A DNA stretch of 64,000 bases, taken from Gnetum montanum. Taxonomy: Eukaryota > Streptophyta > Gnetopsida > Gnetales > Gnetaceae. The stretch is from NCBI GenBank assembly GCA_015680685.1, contig MNCI01020554.1, forward strand, positions 91,643 through 155,642, given 5' to 3'. The notes beneath the pieces were generated by a model. That model searched no databases, was not told the origin of the DNA, and saw only the letters and a program-made list of their open reading frames with translations. Within the stretch, counting starts at the first letter, position 1. The number at the start of each line of letters is the position of its first letter. This document shows, in pieces, positions 11,750 through 24,464 of the stretch. Both the position numbers and the translations under genes were made by a program.

Positions 11750-12650
11750 TGATAAGTGGTGGTATATCCCAACACTCTACCATACAAGTTACAAGTGTTC
11801 ACTCATGACTAGATAAAAATTCATGGATGGACAATGTAGTTATGCTAGGATTTAATATTAAGTTTACAATTATTATCTTCTCACTTTAAGTTAATAAAAT
11901 TTGAATGTATGGCTTAAATCATAGTGAGGCATATGATAGATGATGCTGTAAGGCCTAGATTACTCTTAGTGATAAACATGATTGAAAATGGAATTAAAGT
12001 CTAAGTCTAAGTAATGTAGAAATGTAAATCTATTCTATCATAGAGAAAGGAGTACCTGTTCTTGGTTTTCTAGTCATGTCTTGGGCTAATGTGATTGTCA
12101 CTGGGATTACCAAGTGGAATCACTACTAAGTGAATCAAGTGAAACCACTATTGGGTTACCAAATAATCATACTTAATGCTTGAAACTAGTTGTATCCATT
12201 CTGATTAACTAATGGACATGAAAGTAAAGTAATTTGGAATGTAAGTGCTTAAACTAAGAAAATAGGAAAATTATGCTAAGTAAATAAAGAACAAAGGAAC
12301 TAAAGGAATTTTGCAATGATGTAAAATAGTCTTAATCTTTATTGTTAGTCATAAACTGTGCTTGAGTACAATTTACTTGAATAAATATTCCAATCAACTA
12401 CTTAACACCACATTGTGAGCATTCACATTATTGCTAAAACTATGAAATGAAACTGTAAGAATTTTGCTAAGGGTGGAATGAAATTGTTATTTCTTATGCA
12501 CCCATGTGTTAATATTTATAGGGCCACACAACTCTCAAGACATCATATTAATGATGATGTAGCATGAGCTATGATATCATAGTTGTGATATCATTGATAT
12601 GATATTGTAAATATGATATCGCATTCAAATAAAAAATGGTTTTATCATCA
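11750..12650 (-). repeat. 5' LTR of element I
   Basis: About 900 bp. In plus orientation it starts TGATAAGT and ends ATCATCA, so on the minus strand it begins TGATGAT. U3 has several GATATCATA-type words (12545-12625), with the TATA box at 12513-12520 (TATTTATA in plus orientation). The internal tracts 'cactgggattaccaagtg' and 'actattgggttaccaaata' (12100-12175) recur in the LTRs of element D. Its partner LTR lies beyond the left edge. It is inserted in F1. Confidence 0.78.
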
Positions 12651-13190
12651 GCCTACTTTCTCTTATCCTCATTCTCCCCCAAGGAATAGAGTTCCTAAGT
12701 GTACTTACCCTATTCATTATCCTCCTTTCTTATCCTATGCTATGTGTTCACCATATCATCCTTTCTCTTCACCTAAGTCACATGAGCCTTCCCTGCTTCC
12801 TACAATTACTTCACTTGTCAAAATCCTCATAAGGGATCAAAATGGGATAGTACTTGATGATAAGGGAAAATAAAAGGAACTAGTAAACAAGCTAAACAAA
12901 AAGAAAGTTTCATTCTAAGATGCATCAAATGTAAATCCTTTTGCTTCTATGGTCATCTCAACTTCACCAAACACATCCAATGTTATTCCTCCTACACCAA
13001 ATTCCAAAGACCCAACTTGTGAAAATAATGATGTATCCCAAATTGTTGTTGCCATGAAGTCAAAAGTGAAATATATTTTACTCTTTGACCTTCAAATGAA
13101 CATAATTTAGCATTGGAGGAGGTGCTATTATCTATCATAGTGCCATCAAAAAATCATCCTCATGTTTATGTGATTTCATTAGTGCTCAAT
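12651..13190 (+). pseudogene. F1: Pro-rich gag C-terminus of a Ty3/gypsy element
   Basis: The reading frame 12651-12870 (YPHSPPRNRVPKCTYPIHYP, then a Pro/Ser/His-rich stretch) is closely repeated in F2 at 46915-47140, with further homology to about 13010 / 47270. It is the low-complexity gag tail upstream of a protease. It is cut on the left by element I at 12650. Confidence 0.55.
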
Positions 13191-13745
13191 CCTCCACATT
13201 TTGCAGTTAACTACTTGATCTTCAAGGAGGAGAACATCAAAACTCATCCTACAATGGGTGCCATGTGATAGCTTCTTATTTACATTATCATATGAATCAT
13301 AGACAATGTTTTGCCATCATTGGTACATGTGAATGATGAAGCCAAAATTAATGTCATATCATGGACAGTCATTGAGTGTCTCAACCTTGAAAAATAGGTC
13401 ATGTACTCTAAGTACAAATCTTCTTTGGTTTCATTTAGTGACACAAAAGTAGAAAACCTAGGAATAATAAATTTACCTTTTTCTATATAGCATACAAATG
13501 TGTCTAAAGATATATTCATTGTTATTAGAGATTCATATAGAATTAATGATATTCTATGTTGGCCTTGGTTAGTGTACTAGCATGCTATTGCATCATCCTT
13601 GCATCAAGAAATAAACTTCTCTTGTAATGATAATGAAATAGCCTTGTGTATTGATCTTGAAATAACAGCTATTTCATGATTAGATGTATTAAAAGAGACT
13701 AGCTTAGAATATCAACCTACTCTTGTTGGTAAAAAGGCTTCTTAG
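13191..13745 (+). pseudogene. F1: retropepsin-like aspartic protease remnant
   Basis: Decayed gypsy-type aspartic protease, homologous to the clearer copy at 22200-22700. Visible segments are NVISWTVIECLNL (about 13340-13390), VENLGIINLPFSI (about 13450-13490) and the IxDILxWPWLVY block (about 13545-13580) that corresponds to the usual IxGRPWL region after the active site. The active-site Asp region has become VNDEAKINVIS. It ends where minus-strand gag sequence begins, a junction shared with composite B. Confidence 0.6.
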
Positions 13746-13759
13746 GCCTTAACAAGGTA

Positions 13760-16049
13760 AAATGAGAGGATGAGGTAGACTAGTAATAAGAGGGATTCAT
13801 TTGTATTACAAAGGAGGCTCATGGATGATTTCACATAGATTCCACATGGAAGGCTAAAATACTCTTGAATGACAATTCAAAGGATTCACATAAATTTGCA
13901 TGCTTTGATTACTAGGATGGGCTTATGCATTGAACATGGTTACTCCTTTTTCTACCAATGCCTGATCATAATATTTAAGGATGTTATAATCTTTAGCATC
14001 ATGACCTAGTCCTTCATGATAGTAGCAAAACTTGTTTTGATTATATCACTTAGGAACTAGTGGATCCACTTCCACATGTTTGGAAGGATCAATGGCTAAG
14101 GTTTGAAGCCTTTTGAATCATGTCATCATTTCTTTTGAAACATGCTTAGGCAGTATGTGTCCATCCTTAAGTAGTATCCTATATATTTGAGTGTATAGCA
14201 TCAGGAATTTATGGCACTTGAACTGATCTTTCAGTGGCCTCCTTGATTACTTACCATTATTAAATATATTTTTTCCATCACTATTAGACATCAAGTTGGG
14301 GCTCATGTTCTTGATTCCATCATTGCCTCCACCATTTGATGATGAACCTACTATAGTTTGGTTCACCAAAGCAATTATTTGACTAGTATTTTGGACATGT
14401 TTGTATTTACCTTCTACTTTGTTTGCTTTGTTCTTAAAGTTGATCCATGTTGGATCCTTGTGTTAAATGATCATCTCCTCAATATGTTTCATAGAGATGA
14501 TTACATTATGGAGGCTAAGAGGCCTAGGATAGAATAACATCCCTTTAATATAGTCATTTACAACTCCTTCAAAATTGTCTAGTAGCTGGTAATCAAGTAA
14601 TTAATGTGTACAATCCATGGCCATTGAGGTTCACCTAGAGATGAACTTGGAGATGGACTCATTATGGGCCTTTTTAATGGCCAAGAGTTTTTGAAAAGTG
14701 TCATCCTTAGTAATATTGTACTTGAACCTCTCCATAAGGGTAGTGAAGAGTTGTTCTAAGTAGGTGATAGATCCATGAGAGAGAGATATATACTAATCAA
14801 GTGCCTTATTAGTTAAGGAGTTGAAAAAGCTTATGAATATGGTGTGGGGATAATTGAAAAGCAACATGCATTCATTGCAAAAACTAAGAACATAATACAT
14901 ATGATCAACTTTCCCATTATACTTAGTAAAGATTGGGAATGAGACTTTATTGGGAACTTGAGCAGGAAGAATCAAAGGACTAATGGGATCAATGAAAAGA
15001 TTTGTAATGGAGACTAGAAGACTACCCTCATGTAATGCTATGGATTTTCACATTTTGTCTTCATTCATCTAAAGCCTAGATGTGTGTCTTGCATTAACAA
15101 CATTAATTTAGGTTGAACAATAGGAATTGATGGAATTGTATGATTATCCAAAATGAAGTTGTGCAAGGACAAATATGATTGTGGTAGTATAATGGTTGAC
15201 ATAGAAATTTGAGGTGCACTATACTAGGGAACATGCTACATAAGTGGAAAAAATGGTAGTGACACTTGCACTAATTGAGTTTATGGCATTTGTGATATTG
15301 GTTGAAAAGGGTTTAACATGAAATTGGGATTTGAAAGAAGGAATGAAGGATTGATAGCATTAGTATTCAGAAAAAGAATGCATGTGGGTGACATACTAGT
15401 TACTATTTGGATTATGACAGTAGGCTTAATTGAAGTAGGTAGTGATACTTAAATCTTTTGTAGTTCAAGCATTGAAAAAGGATTTGAGGAGCTTACAAGA
15501 TTCACGCAGTATGTGATAGGGATGTTTGATGGATGAAAGGAATATGTAGGAAGTAACATAAGGAGGATCATCCTTGTTGCAATCATGAACACTGATATCT
15601 CCATTTTTCTCTCTCTATCCATTATGAAACTGGCAATTCTAGCTGCTAACATTGATATTGGGGTTAACAATGGGATGTTTCTTAATGTCACTTGCCATGG
15701 CTTGAATTTCATCCTTAGCATGCAAATAGTCTACTAGTATGGCTTGCTTAGACTAGATGAGATGAAAAGGATGGTTTAGGTTAAGCAATACAGGCCCCAA
15801 ACCATTGACTACCTTACATTTAGTCATGCTCCTTAACTCATTCTTAGGCAACATGATTCTTAGCTCCCTTTTGGCACATGTAAATTTGTAGCCATGCGAT
15901 ATCATGGGTGTCGTATGTACTTGAGCTTTCCAAATTTTCATCAGCTTATGAATTTGAGAGCCTTGGGTGGAGTTGAATTTTTGTCCTAACATGGTATAAA
16001 AGAGGGTCCCTTGCACACATTGAGAAAAGGAAACAAGGATCAAGTGCAA
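13760..16049 (-). pseudogene. Composite A: Tat-like gag pseudogene
   Basis: Minus-strand gag of a Ty3/gypsy element. The N-terminus (15753-16049, starting MHLILVSFSQ) is followed by a capsid region near 14793-14975 with FTKYNGKVDHMYYVLSFCNE. This matches the usual 'F..YNG..DP..H...F' capsid signature. A zinc-knuckle relic FCYYHEGLGHDAKDYNILK lies at about 13965-14035, fitting the plant Tat-type pattern C-x2-H-x4-GH-x4-C with the last Cys lost. Composite B carries the same gene with an internal deletion. It runs directly into plus-strand protease F1 at about 13750, with no 3' LTR or pol of its own. Confidence 0.68.
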
Positions 16050-16159
16050 ATAAGAATATGAAATAAAATCAAGTAAAAATATTTAAAATGAGAAAAATTC
16101 TAAGTTCTAGAAAGGACCAATAGGATGTTAGGTGCTTAAATTTATGGTACTTGAAATCC

Positions 16160-16182
16160 TATTAACTTGCTTCTAGTGCCAA
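16160..16182 (-). other. Primer-binding site of composite A
   Basis: On the minus strand TTTGGCACTAGAAGCAAG lies about 10 bases inside the LTR. Composite B (24438-24454) and element H (27218) have TGGTGCTAGAAGTAG at the equivalent place. This is a different tRNA class from the N/C/D/I family; I do not assign the tRNA. Confidence 0.5.
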
Positions 16183-16191
16183 AAATGTTCC

Positions 16192-16990
16192 TGTAGAAAT
16201 GTTCTTTTTATTTCTACAATGAAACTTTCGCAAGCTAAGTGTTGAGACACTTAGTGCATAATTGTAAACGGTCTTTAGCTGATGTAATCCTCAATAAATT
16301 AATAAATATGAAATAAAGAGGTACAAACCATTTAATCAAATATAGACTTAGCCTACCATATGTAAACTAGGAATGATAGGAAATGATGAAAAAGGTTTTT
16401 TAATGTTGAAATGATCAAGTGTAGATTACTAAAAAATAAAATCTAGGTAAAATAAGTTGTAAATGTTGAAATAAAGGTAAATTATAAAAAAACTAAGTAT
16501 AAGATGAATCCTTTACTTTTGAAGTGGAAATTTTGATGTTGAAAATTATGAAACATAAAGTATTAAAAATTAGCTAAGTGTGAAATGTTGAAAACCTTGA
16601 AATTTTGACATGATGAGAAAATAATGTGATAAGAGAGAAAGATTAACTAAGTGTAGAATTTTCCTAAGCAAACATAAAATCAAGATTTAATGTCAATGGG
16701 GGGAAAGATCCCAAATGTAGATCCTGTGTTGATTAATAAAAAGGAAGAAAAGTAGAGTGTTTGTCATCTATGGAGGACCAAACCACATATTGATACAAGA
16801 AAAGAAAACATTAGAGAGATAGAGGGGTAAAAGTAATAAAAATAGCTCAGATCTTAGTTAAAATACAAATTAAAAGGGGAAAACAAAATGTTTAAAGGAT
16901 TAGATGGATGATGGAGAAGGTTTCAATGTGCTTTAGAGTTGATTCTAGGCCAAAATGGAGTTGTCTCGATGAAGGTTTTTGTCAATGATA
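16192..16990 (-). repeat. 5' LTR of composite A
   Basis: Starts TGTAGAAATGTTC in plus orientation and is colinear with 24465-25265 throughout. The right boundary near 16990 is set where homology to B stops and plus-strand gag (fragment G) begins; it is uncertain by about 10 bases. No second LTR of this type lies to the left. Confidence 0.68.
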
Positions 16991-16991
16991 A

Positions 16992-18150
16992 CATGCCTAG
17001 ATTTGAGGGTGGTTATACTACTGATCCTCAATACCACCTTCAAATGTTCCATGATGCCTATGCCCTATAGAACATAGAAAGTGATTAGCAAAAATTGAGG
17101 TTGTTTCCAGGGACACTTGTGAAAGAAGCTGAAAGCTAGTACACATCACTTGAACTAGAATCGATCAAGAGATGGAGCACCATGTTGGAACTCTTTAATG
17201 ATAAATATCAAACTTATTCTTGGATGTCAAATATTTGAAAATAGATCCAAGGATGAAAGCAAGGGACTCATGAATCCCTTAATGCAGTAATGGGCGAATA
17301 CTATTCACTATTGCATAGGTGCCTAGGCCATGGATTTTCTCAATGGGAGCAACTGAGATACATCATTGATGGGCTTAGAAACAAAACTAGAGAGACCCTT
17401 GATGTTTACATCCAAGGAAAATGATCAGAAATGTTTGTCCATCACATATCAAGTGGCAAAGGAGGAAGGAAAATTAAAGAAAAGAGAGTTACCTAAAGAG
17501 TACAATAGAGATCCATCCATTAGCAAAATGGATCAAAGAGTATGTGGCCCACAAGAAGATGAGATTTTGGAAGAGGAAATATAAAAGAAAACACTACTAA
17601 TTCAAAAAATCTATCATTGATATAGTGGCCAAGGTAGAGAATATGTGGGATTCAATTGATGAAAAGTTTGCAACAACCTTAAAGATTGTGGAGGAACAAA
17701 TTGAGTTAGCCTTCAATAAAGGCAAAGACAAGAAGAAGAAGAGAGACTTTAGATGAAATGGAAAAGTGGCCTCAATGGTTGAATGTTTAGAAAAAATCTC
17801 TAAAGATGAGAAAGGATGTGTCATATGTCAATAACAACTTACCAAAGGATATTTTCTCATAATGGCACACTTACAAGAAATAATGGCATAAGCACTTAAC
17901 CTAAAATTTATCAAGAAACAGATGTCCAAATGGTTATCTTATCCTCAAGGTAACTATAGGAAAGCCTTACAACCCATGTACAATCCCAATGGAGGCTCTC
18001 CACCACAACAATAGTACCCATATTAACAACAAGACCCATATGGATACTATCAGCAACATCCAATCTCTCCAACTAATGTAGTCATTCAAGATCTAGAATA
18101 CTTGATGATTAAGTACTTAAATTCATGAGAAACAAATAAAAATTTGAAGA
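16992..18150 (+). pseudogene. Fragment G: N-family gag
   Basis: Plus-strand gag of the same family as elements N, C, D and I, starting abruptly at the A LTR with NMPRFEGGYTTDPQYHLQMF. The AKEEGKLKKRELPKEYNRDP block (17455-17515) and GCVICQ (about 17815-17830) of the Cys/His motif are clear. A Tyr/Gln/Pro-rich tail ends near 18060. The N-terminal region is missing, apparently because composite A cut it. It continues directly into pre-RT sequence at about 18150, with no protease between. Confidence 0.7.
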
Positions 18151-18169
18151 TCAAGTCATACCTAAGACA

Positions 18170-19740
18170 ATGTCAAAATCTAAGGTAAATTTCATTCCTA
18201 AAAGGATAATTGATTATGAACATCAGTTTATGAAAATTTTATTTACCGGAAAGGATATACAAAATCCCAATGATCAAGCTTTCAAAAAAGTAAATCTTGG
18301 ATCTAATGAGATGTCAAAGACATCAAATATTACAAAGGAAAAGAATTCAGTTTTCAAGCAAAACTTGTTATCACTCCTAAAAAATAATTTGGACAATTTT
18401 TCTTGGTGTTATGATGATCTTAAAGCTTTTAGACTAGATGCAATGACACAAAATTCCTTTAATAGAAGGTTGTAAAACCGTTAAGTAAAAATAAAGGAAA
18501 TTCAATCCATCATTTGAACCAACTATGGAAGCCAAGATCAAGAAGTTATTATAAGCCTAAATCATATATCCAATCTGATATTTGACAAGGCTTTCTAACC
18601 TTGTTCCAGTAAGAAAGAAAAATGGTAATATTAGGCTTTGTGTAGACTTCCAGAATTTGAATGAAGCTTCGAAGAAGGATAAGTATCAAATTCCTAGAGT
18701 TGATGAGATGTTGATCAAAGTACCAGGGTGTCAAATATATTCTTTATTATATGGTTTTTCAAGCTAAATCAGGTCATGGTGGATAAAAATGATAGATATA
18801 AGATAACATTTATCACCAAATTGGGAACTTTTGCTTACCAAAGAATGATATTTAGATTTTCAAATACTGGAGCTACTTTTTAAAGAGCAATGGATTTAAA
18901 CCTTAAGGGTTTAATAGGTAAAATTTTTATGGTTTATTTGGATGATATTACCATATATTCAAAAAGAAAGTAAGATCATATTGGTCATATTCAACAAATT
19001 TTTGACATATGTCATGACTATGGTATTTCATTAAACTCTAAGAAGTGTATCTTTGGAGATAAATCTAGGAGTTTACTAGGTCATGTGATCTATCAAGAAG
19101 GAATTGTTATAGATAATTCTTAAGTCCAAGCAGTACAGAATATTGAGCATCCTACAAGTAAAAACTCTCTTAGATCTTTCTTTCAAAAGATAAACTTCAT
19201 TAAGAAACTTATCCCTAGATTCATTGAAATTACTAAACTGTTGATACATATGCTAAAGAAAGATGTCCAAGTAGAGAAAACACTGGCATTGGCAAAAGGT
19301 TTAGCAAAAATTAAAAGGACCATTCAAGAGGCTCCATATTTGATAAAACCTAAATTAAAGGAAGATTTTTGGTTATATGCTTTTGCTTCCAATGATTCCA
19401 TTGTTGTCATCTTAACTTAGACGAATGAAGGTCAAGATGAATCAATTGGATATTTTGGGTATCAGTTGATAGCTTCTAAACTAAATTATTTAGACTTGGA
19501 AAAATAAGCATTATCAGTCATTAAAGCACTTCAACATTTTAAATATTATCTAGAAAGTTCATTAGTTCATATTATGATAATCGAACCTACGGTTAAACAA
19601 TTCTTAGCATAAAATGAAATTGGATTGAAAAGAGGAAAGTGGCTTATAAAGCTCCAAGGTTTCAGATTTTCACTGGAAATATGAAAAATGGTTAAGGAAA
19701 TGGAATTAGCCAAGTTAATGGCTAGAGAAAATGAAGTATG
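18170..19740 (+). pseudogene. Fragment G: gypsy RT and RNase H pseudogene
   Basis: Reverse transcriptase and RNase H of Tat-like Ty3/gypsy type. The pre-RT segment LLKNNLDNFSWCYDDLKAF (18365-18430) precedes LVPVRKKNGNIRLCVDF (about 18600-18650). The catalytic-box region reads FMVYLDDITIYSKRK (about 18925-18970), so YLDD is intact. RNase H is recognisable at 19370-19720 (WLYAFASNDS, then LDLEKQALSVIKALQHF with a stop at the Gln). Several stops are present. There is no integrase downstream. A second copy of the RT N-terminal half is at 59146-59571. Confidence 0.82.
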
Positions 19741-20270
19741 TGCATTTGAATAAGTTATGTGATGTGTCATTAGATGCTCATTCTACAAGCAAAGATATAT
19801 CAAAAATTAGATGCAGAGTTCTGGATCATGATGGGAAAACTGATGAAACTAATGAAGCCACCAATGAATTCAAGAAAATACCTACCAAATTTTGGATTCT
19901 TAGAATGTTGTGATTTCAAGATATGTGTAGAACATGACAATGTTGCAGAATTACCCAAATATGATAGAATAAGGCATTAGATTTGCTCATAATTATGGGA
20001 GTCACTACAACTTCTTACCTAATGAAAAATGCACCTCTTAAACCTACTCACTCTAGTATCATCAAAATAGAGAAAAACAGAGAAAGGATATTGTGGTTTG
20101 TGTTTGTAGTTGAAGTTCCCTTGCTTTGCACAAAGGTAATAGGAAAGAATAGTAGATTCAAAATGCATTTAGTCACTTTTTTTGTGGAAGGAAAGACAGT
20201 TTTCTTAGTATATTTTTTCGTGGAAGCTCCATGCGTGATGATGGGCTACTAGAGAGTTACAGTGATGTTG
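19741..20270 (+). other. Sequence after RNase H of fragment G
   Basis: Short open frames at 19731-19913 and 19983-20252 show no similarity I can name. The position after RNase H would normally hold integrase, but no HHCC or DDE motif is visible. It may be degraded connection-domain and later sequence. Confidence 0.35.
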
Positions 20271-22027
20271 GTCTATGAGGAGAATCAACACACAAGTGGA
20301 GGCATCAGACAGTAGGTGTTGTTAAGGGTTTCACATGTCCTTGATAGTGAAAAACCTAATAATATAAACCAAAAACCTACTTCTACTCTGTACACATCAC
20401 CTGATCTCTATTGTGGAAGTGGAACCTCACTATTATCCTCGTCCAACAACAACATCATAGATACATTTTAAATCAAGGAAATAGAAAAAAACTAAACCAA
20501 AATGATTATGGAATTAATAGGCAAGGCACGAGTGACAATAGTGATGATATATGTCCAATAACTATGGCTAGAGATTGATGCTTGTCATGAATGATTCGAG
20601 TTTTTGTTAGTGAAAACATTGGATTTTAAACTTTGACAAAGTTAAAAATGATAATGGTATATTATCAGGAGTGAGAAGTATGTAGCTAGTATTTACTGAT
20701 AAATTAATTTTCTACTTCAAAGTTGTATATTATTTTATTCTCTAACCTGGCTAATGTGGTTAGCCCTTGGTCATGCACTGATTAAATAATTATTTCATTT
20801 GAAAATTTTTACGTCATGAGAAGTTATTGATGTATGGGAAACTTACCAACTATGGCATATACTTCTCAAATTTTTATAACTTCCCATGATAATCTCTATG
20901 ATATTTATTTTTAAAGATACACTTGGCCACCATAACTTAAATTTCTAATAACTTCCTTTGGAAGTTATAAATTTTAGGGTGGTTATAAATCAATCTTTAG
21001 ATATTTGTAACCCACATCAGTTTTTTAGGATTATTGTAACTACCCTAAAGTCACTATAAAAGGGGCTTTAAGGGTGGACATTAAATGGGAAAGATTTTTG
21101 GAAAGATGAAATTTGAAGATTGCTTATCAGATGGGTTACTAAAGATATCATTTCAACTGCTTTGTTTTAGTCCTGTGAGTTTATTCTTTCCTATTTTGTT
21201 TTAGTTGCTTAGCTAATGGTTTAGGTAGTATCATGCTTGGCATTTAAATTTGGGATTTTTTAGATCACTTTTATAGTTCTTTTTTGCATGATAGTAAGCT
21301 CTTATTAAGATTTGCCATAGAACAACACATGTTGGGAATCTTCAAGAGTAATTTAATAGAGAAATTTATTATTATGTGATGTTTAAGGCTACTATTAGGG
21401 TTGCTATAAGAGAGCCTCTACTTTAGAGAAGCCAGTTGGACAATTCAATAGTTTAGAGGATTTAAAAAAATCTTTGGTATTTTGATAGGACTGAAATAAC
21501 TTTTTGATTTTTAAAGTATATTCCTTTGGTATTTAAATTAGAAATTTTCAAATATTTGGAAGCTTTGTTGTATGTAATCATTGATAGCTATTATCTAGCC
21601 AAAATAGAGACTCATACGTGGTGTTTTATGTAACAATTTTTGCTAGTATAGTTGGATTGTCTTTAAGAAATTGCTTGTTTGAGCCTAGAAAATTTGAACA
21701 ATTCCTAGATATTGAATTAGGGATAATTTTATTATGAATGTTTTCCTTGTATTAATTTACCTTGCTTAAATATTTGATATTTTTACACAAATTTACTTTC
21801 TTTTCTTTCTCTTTACATTGAATCTTTCTCTATTTCTAGTTTTCTTGTAGAACTTTTTCTCTCTGGGAGAAATTAGGAGTAGATTGGTAGAGTTATACTC
21901 AAGTGGTTTTTGAAAAATTTTATTTGTTACAAGTAGGTATTATAAGGATCATATAGACTAAGTAATTGAATAGAATAGGAATGTTCAATAACTCACAATA
22001 TTTTACAAAGTTGGTCGATTCTCTTTC
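20271..22027 (+). other. Unassigned LTR-like stretch with TATA box
   Basis: No supportable gene. A strong TATA-type sequence, CACTATAAAAGGGGC, lies at 21051-21065, followed by AT-rich leader-like DNA with runs of T at 21780-21850. The position between a plus-strand RT fragment and a plus-strand protease fits an LTR or solo LTR. No partner copy exists in the window, and I could not define ends or a primer-binding site. Confidence 0.35.
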
Positions 22028-22700
22028 ATGATAACTGATTATAATTTTATATGTAACCCAACTATTTCAACATCTAAAACAACAAAAACATACTCATGTT
22101 TAACTATTGATTCTATTTGGAGGTATGTGGGCCTTGGTGTTGCTAGAGACCATCGAGCACCTAAATCCTATACAAGGCACTCATTGGTGGTTGTGTCCCA
22201 AATGGTTGCCAACAATTATCAAGTTGACTATTTAGTTTTCAATGAGTAGAACATTAAAAATCCTCCTATGATGGGTGCCATGTGTTAGCTTCTGATTTAC
22301 ATCATCATACAAAACATAGATAGTGTATTGTTATCATTGGTGCACGTGGACATTGGAGCTGGAACCAATGTCATATCATGGATAGTCACTGAGTGTCTCA
22401 ACCTTAAAAAATAGGTCACGTACTCTAAGTACAACTCTTCTTTGATTTCATTTAGTGTCACTAAAGTAGAAATCCTTGGAATAATAAATTTTCCTTTTTC
22501 TATAAAGAATACAATTATGTTTGAGGCTATATTCGTTGTTCTTAGAGATTCATCTAGAATTAATGCTATTCTAGGATGGCCTCGATTAGTATACCAACGT
22601 GCTATTGTGTCCCCCTTGCATCATGAAATACAATTTCCTTGTAAAGATAAAAAAATAGCCTTGTGTATTAATCCTAAAATCCTAGCTATTTCATGATTAG
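22028..22700 (+). pseudogene. Composite B: retropepsin-like aspartic protease
   Basis: The best-preserved protease of the window. The active-site box reads VHVDIGAGTNVISW (about 22343-22382), a variant of the DTGA/DSGA motif with Ile in second position. At 22442-22696 the fold continues with VEILGIINFPFSIKNTIMF and INAILGWPRLVYQRAI, the counterpart of the IxGRPWL region. Two short frames upstream (22028-22249) are gag tail. Homology to F1 begins near 22200 and is continuous through the junction to minus-strand gag at about 22760. Confidence 0.72.
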
Positions 22701-22774
22701 ATGTATTAAAAGAGACTAGCTTAGGATCTCAACCTACTCTTGTTGATCAAAAGGATTCTTAGGTCTGAATAGGG

Positions 22775-24330
22775 TAAAATGAGAGGATGAAGTAGACTGG
22801 TAAGAGGAGGGATCCATTTGGATAACAAACAAGGCTTATGGGTATTTCACCTAGATTCCACATGGAAAGTTGAAACACTCCTTGACTAATAATTCAAATA
22901 ATCCTAATAAATATGCATGCTTTAATTATTGGAATGGGCTTATGCATTGAACATGGTTAGTCCTTTTTCTACTAATGCCAAAACATAATCTTTAAGGATG
23001 TTACAATCCTTAGCATCATGACTTAGTCGTTGATGATAGTAGTAAAACTTGAGATTATACCACTTAGGAGCTGGTGGATCTTGTTCCACAAGGTGGGAAG
23101 GATCAATGGTCAAGGTTTTAAGCCCTTTGAATCATGCCCTCATTTCTTCAGAAAGATGTTGAGGCATTATATGTCCATCCTTCAATAGTATGCTATATAA
23201 TTGAGTGTACAACATCAGGAATTTATGGTACCTAGACCGGTCTTTCGGTGGCCTCCTTGATTACCTACCATTTTTAAATATATTTTGCTAATCGCTATTA
23301 GACATAAGATTGGGGCTCATGTTGCTTCCATCATTGGTGTCACCATTTGATGATTAGCCTATTGTAGTTTGATTCACCAAAGCCATTGTCTGACTAGTAT
23401 TTTGGGCATACTTGTCTTTACCTACTACTTTGTTTGCTTTATTCTTGAAGTTGATCCATGTTGGATCATTATGTTGAATGACCATATCCTCAATGTTTTT
23501 AGTAAAGATAATTACATTGTGGAGGCTAAGAGACTTGGGGTAGAACAACTTCCCTCTAATATAGTTAATTATAATTCCTTCAAAATTATCTAGGAGCTAG
23601 TCATCAAGTGATTGATGTGTAAGATCCATGATCACTAATGTCCATCTAGAGATGAATTTGGATATGGACTCATTGTGGGTGTTTTTAATGGCCAAGATCT
23701 TTTGAAAAGTACCATCCTTAGTGATATTGTATTGGAACCTATCCACAAGAATAGTGAAGAGTTATTCTAAGTAGGTAATAGATCCATGGGGGTGTTTGAT
23801 GGATGAAAAGGATATGTAGGAAGAGTAGCATAAGGATGCTCTTACTTGTTGTCATCATGAACATTGATGTCTCCATTTTTCTCACTGTACCCATTATGAA
23901 ATTGGCAATTCAAACTACTAACATTGATATTGGGGTTAACAATGAGATGTTCTTCAATGCTACTTGCCATTGCTTGAATTTCATCCTTAGCAAGCAAATA
24001 TTGTGCTAGCATGGCTTGCTTAGACTAGATGAGCTTAATAGCATGGTTTAGGTTAAGCAAAAAAGGCCCCAAACCATTGAATACCTCATATTCAACCATC
24101 CTCCTTAACTTGTTCTTAGGTTGCATGATGCTTAGCTTCCTTTTAGCATATGTAACTTTGTAGTCATGCTACATCATATGTGTTGTAAGTACCTAAGCTT
24201 TTCACATTTCCATTAGCTTACAAATTTGAGAGCCTTGGGTGAAGTTGAATTATTACCCTATCATGGTGGCAAAGAGAGTTCGTTGCATACATTAAGAAAA
24301 GAAAACAAGCATCAAGTGCAAATGAGAATA
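22775..24330 (-). pseudogene. Composite B: Tat-like gag pseudogene
   Basis: Minus-strand gag homologous to composite A. The zinc-knuckle relic region lies around 22960-23050 and the middle region at 23354-23548. Compared with A, about 740 bases of capsid sequence are missing: A's 14780-15520 is absent, the join lying near 23793 between 'gatccatg' and 'gtgttTGATGG'. Many stops. Confidence 0.66.
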
Positions 24331-24464
24331 TGAAATAAAACCAAGCAAAAATATTCAAAATAAGAAAAACTCTAAGTGCTAGAAAGGACCTATAGGATGA
24401 TACATGCTTAAATTTATGACACTAGAAATCCTATTGGTCCTACTTCTAGCACCAAAAATGTTCT

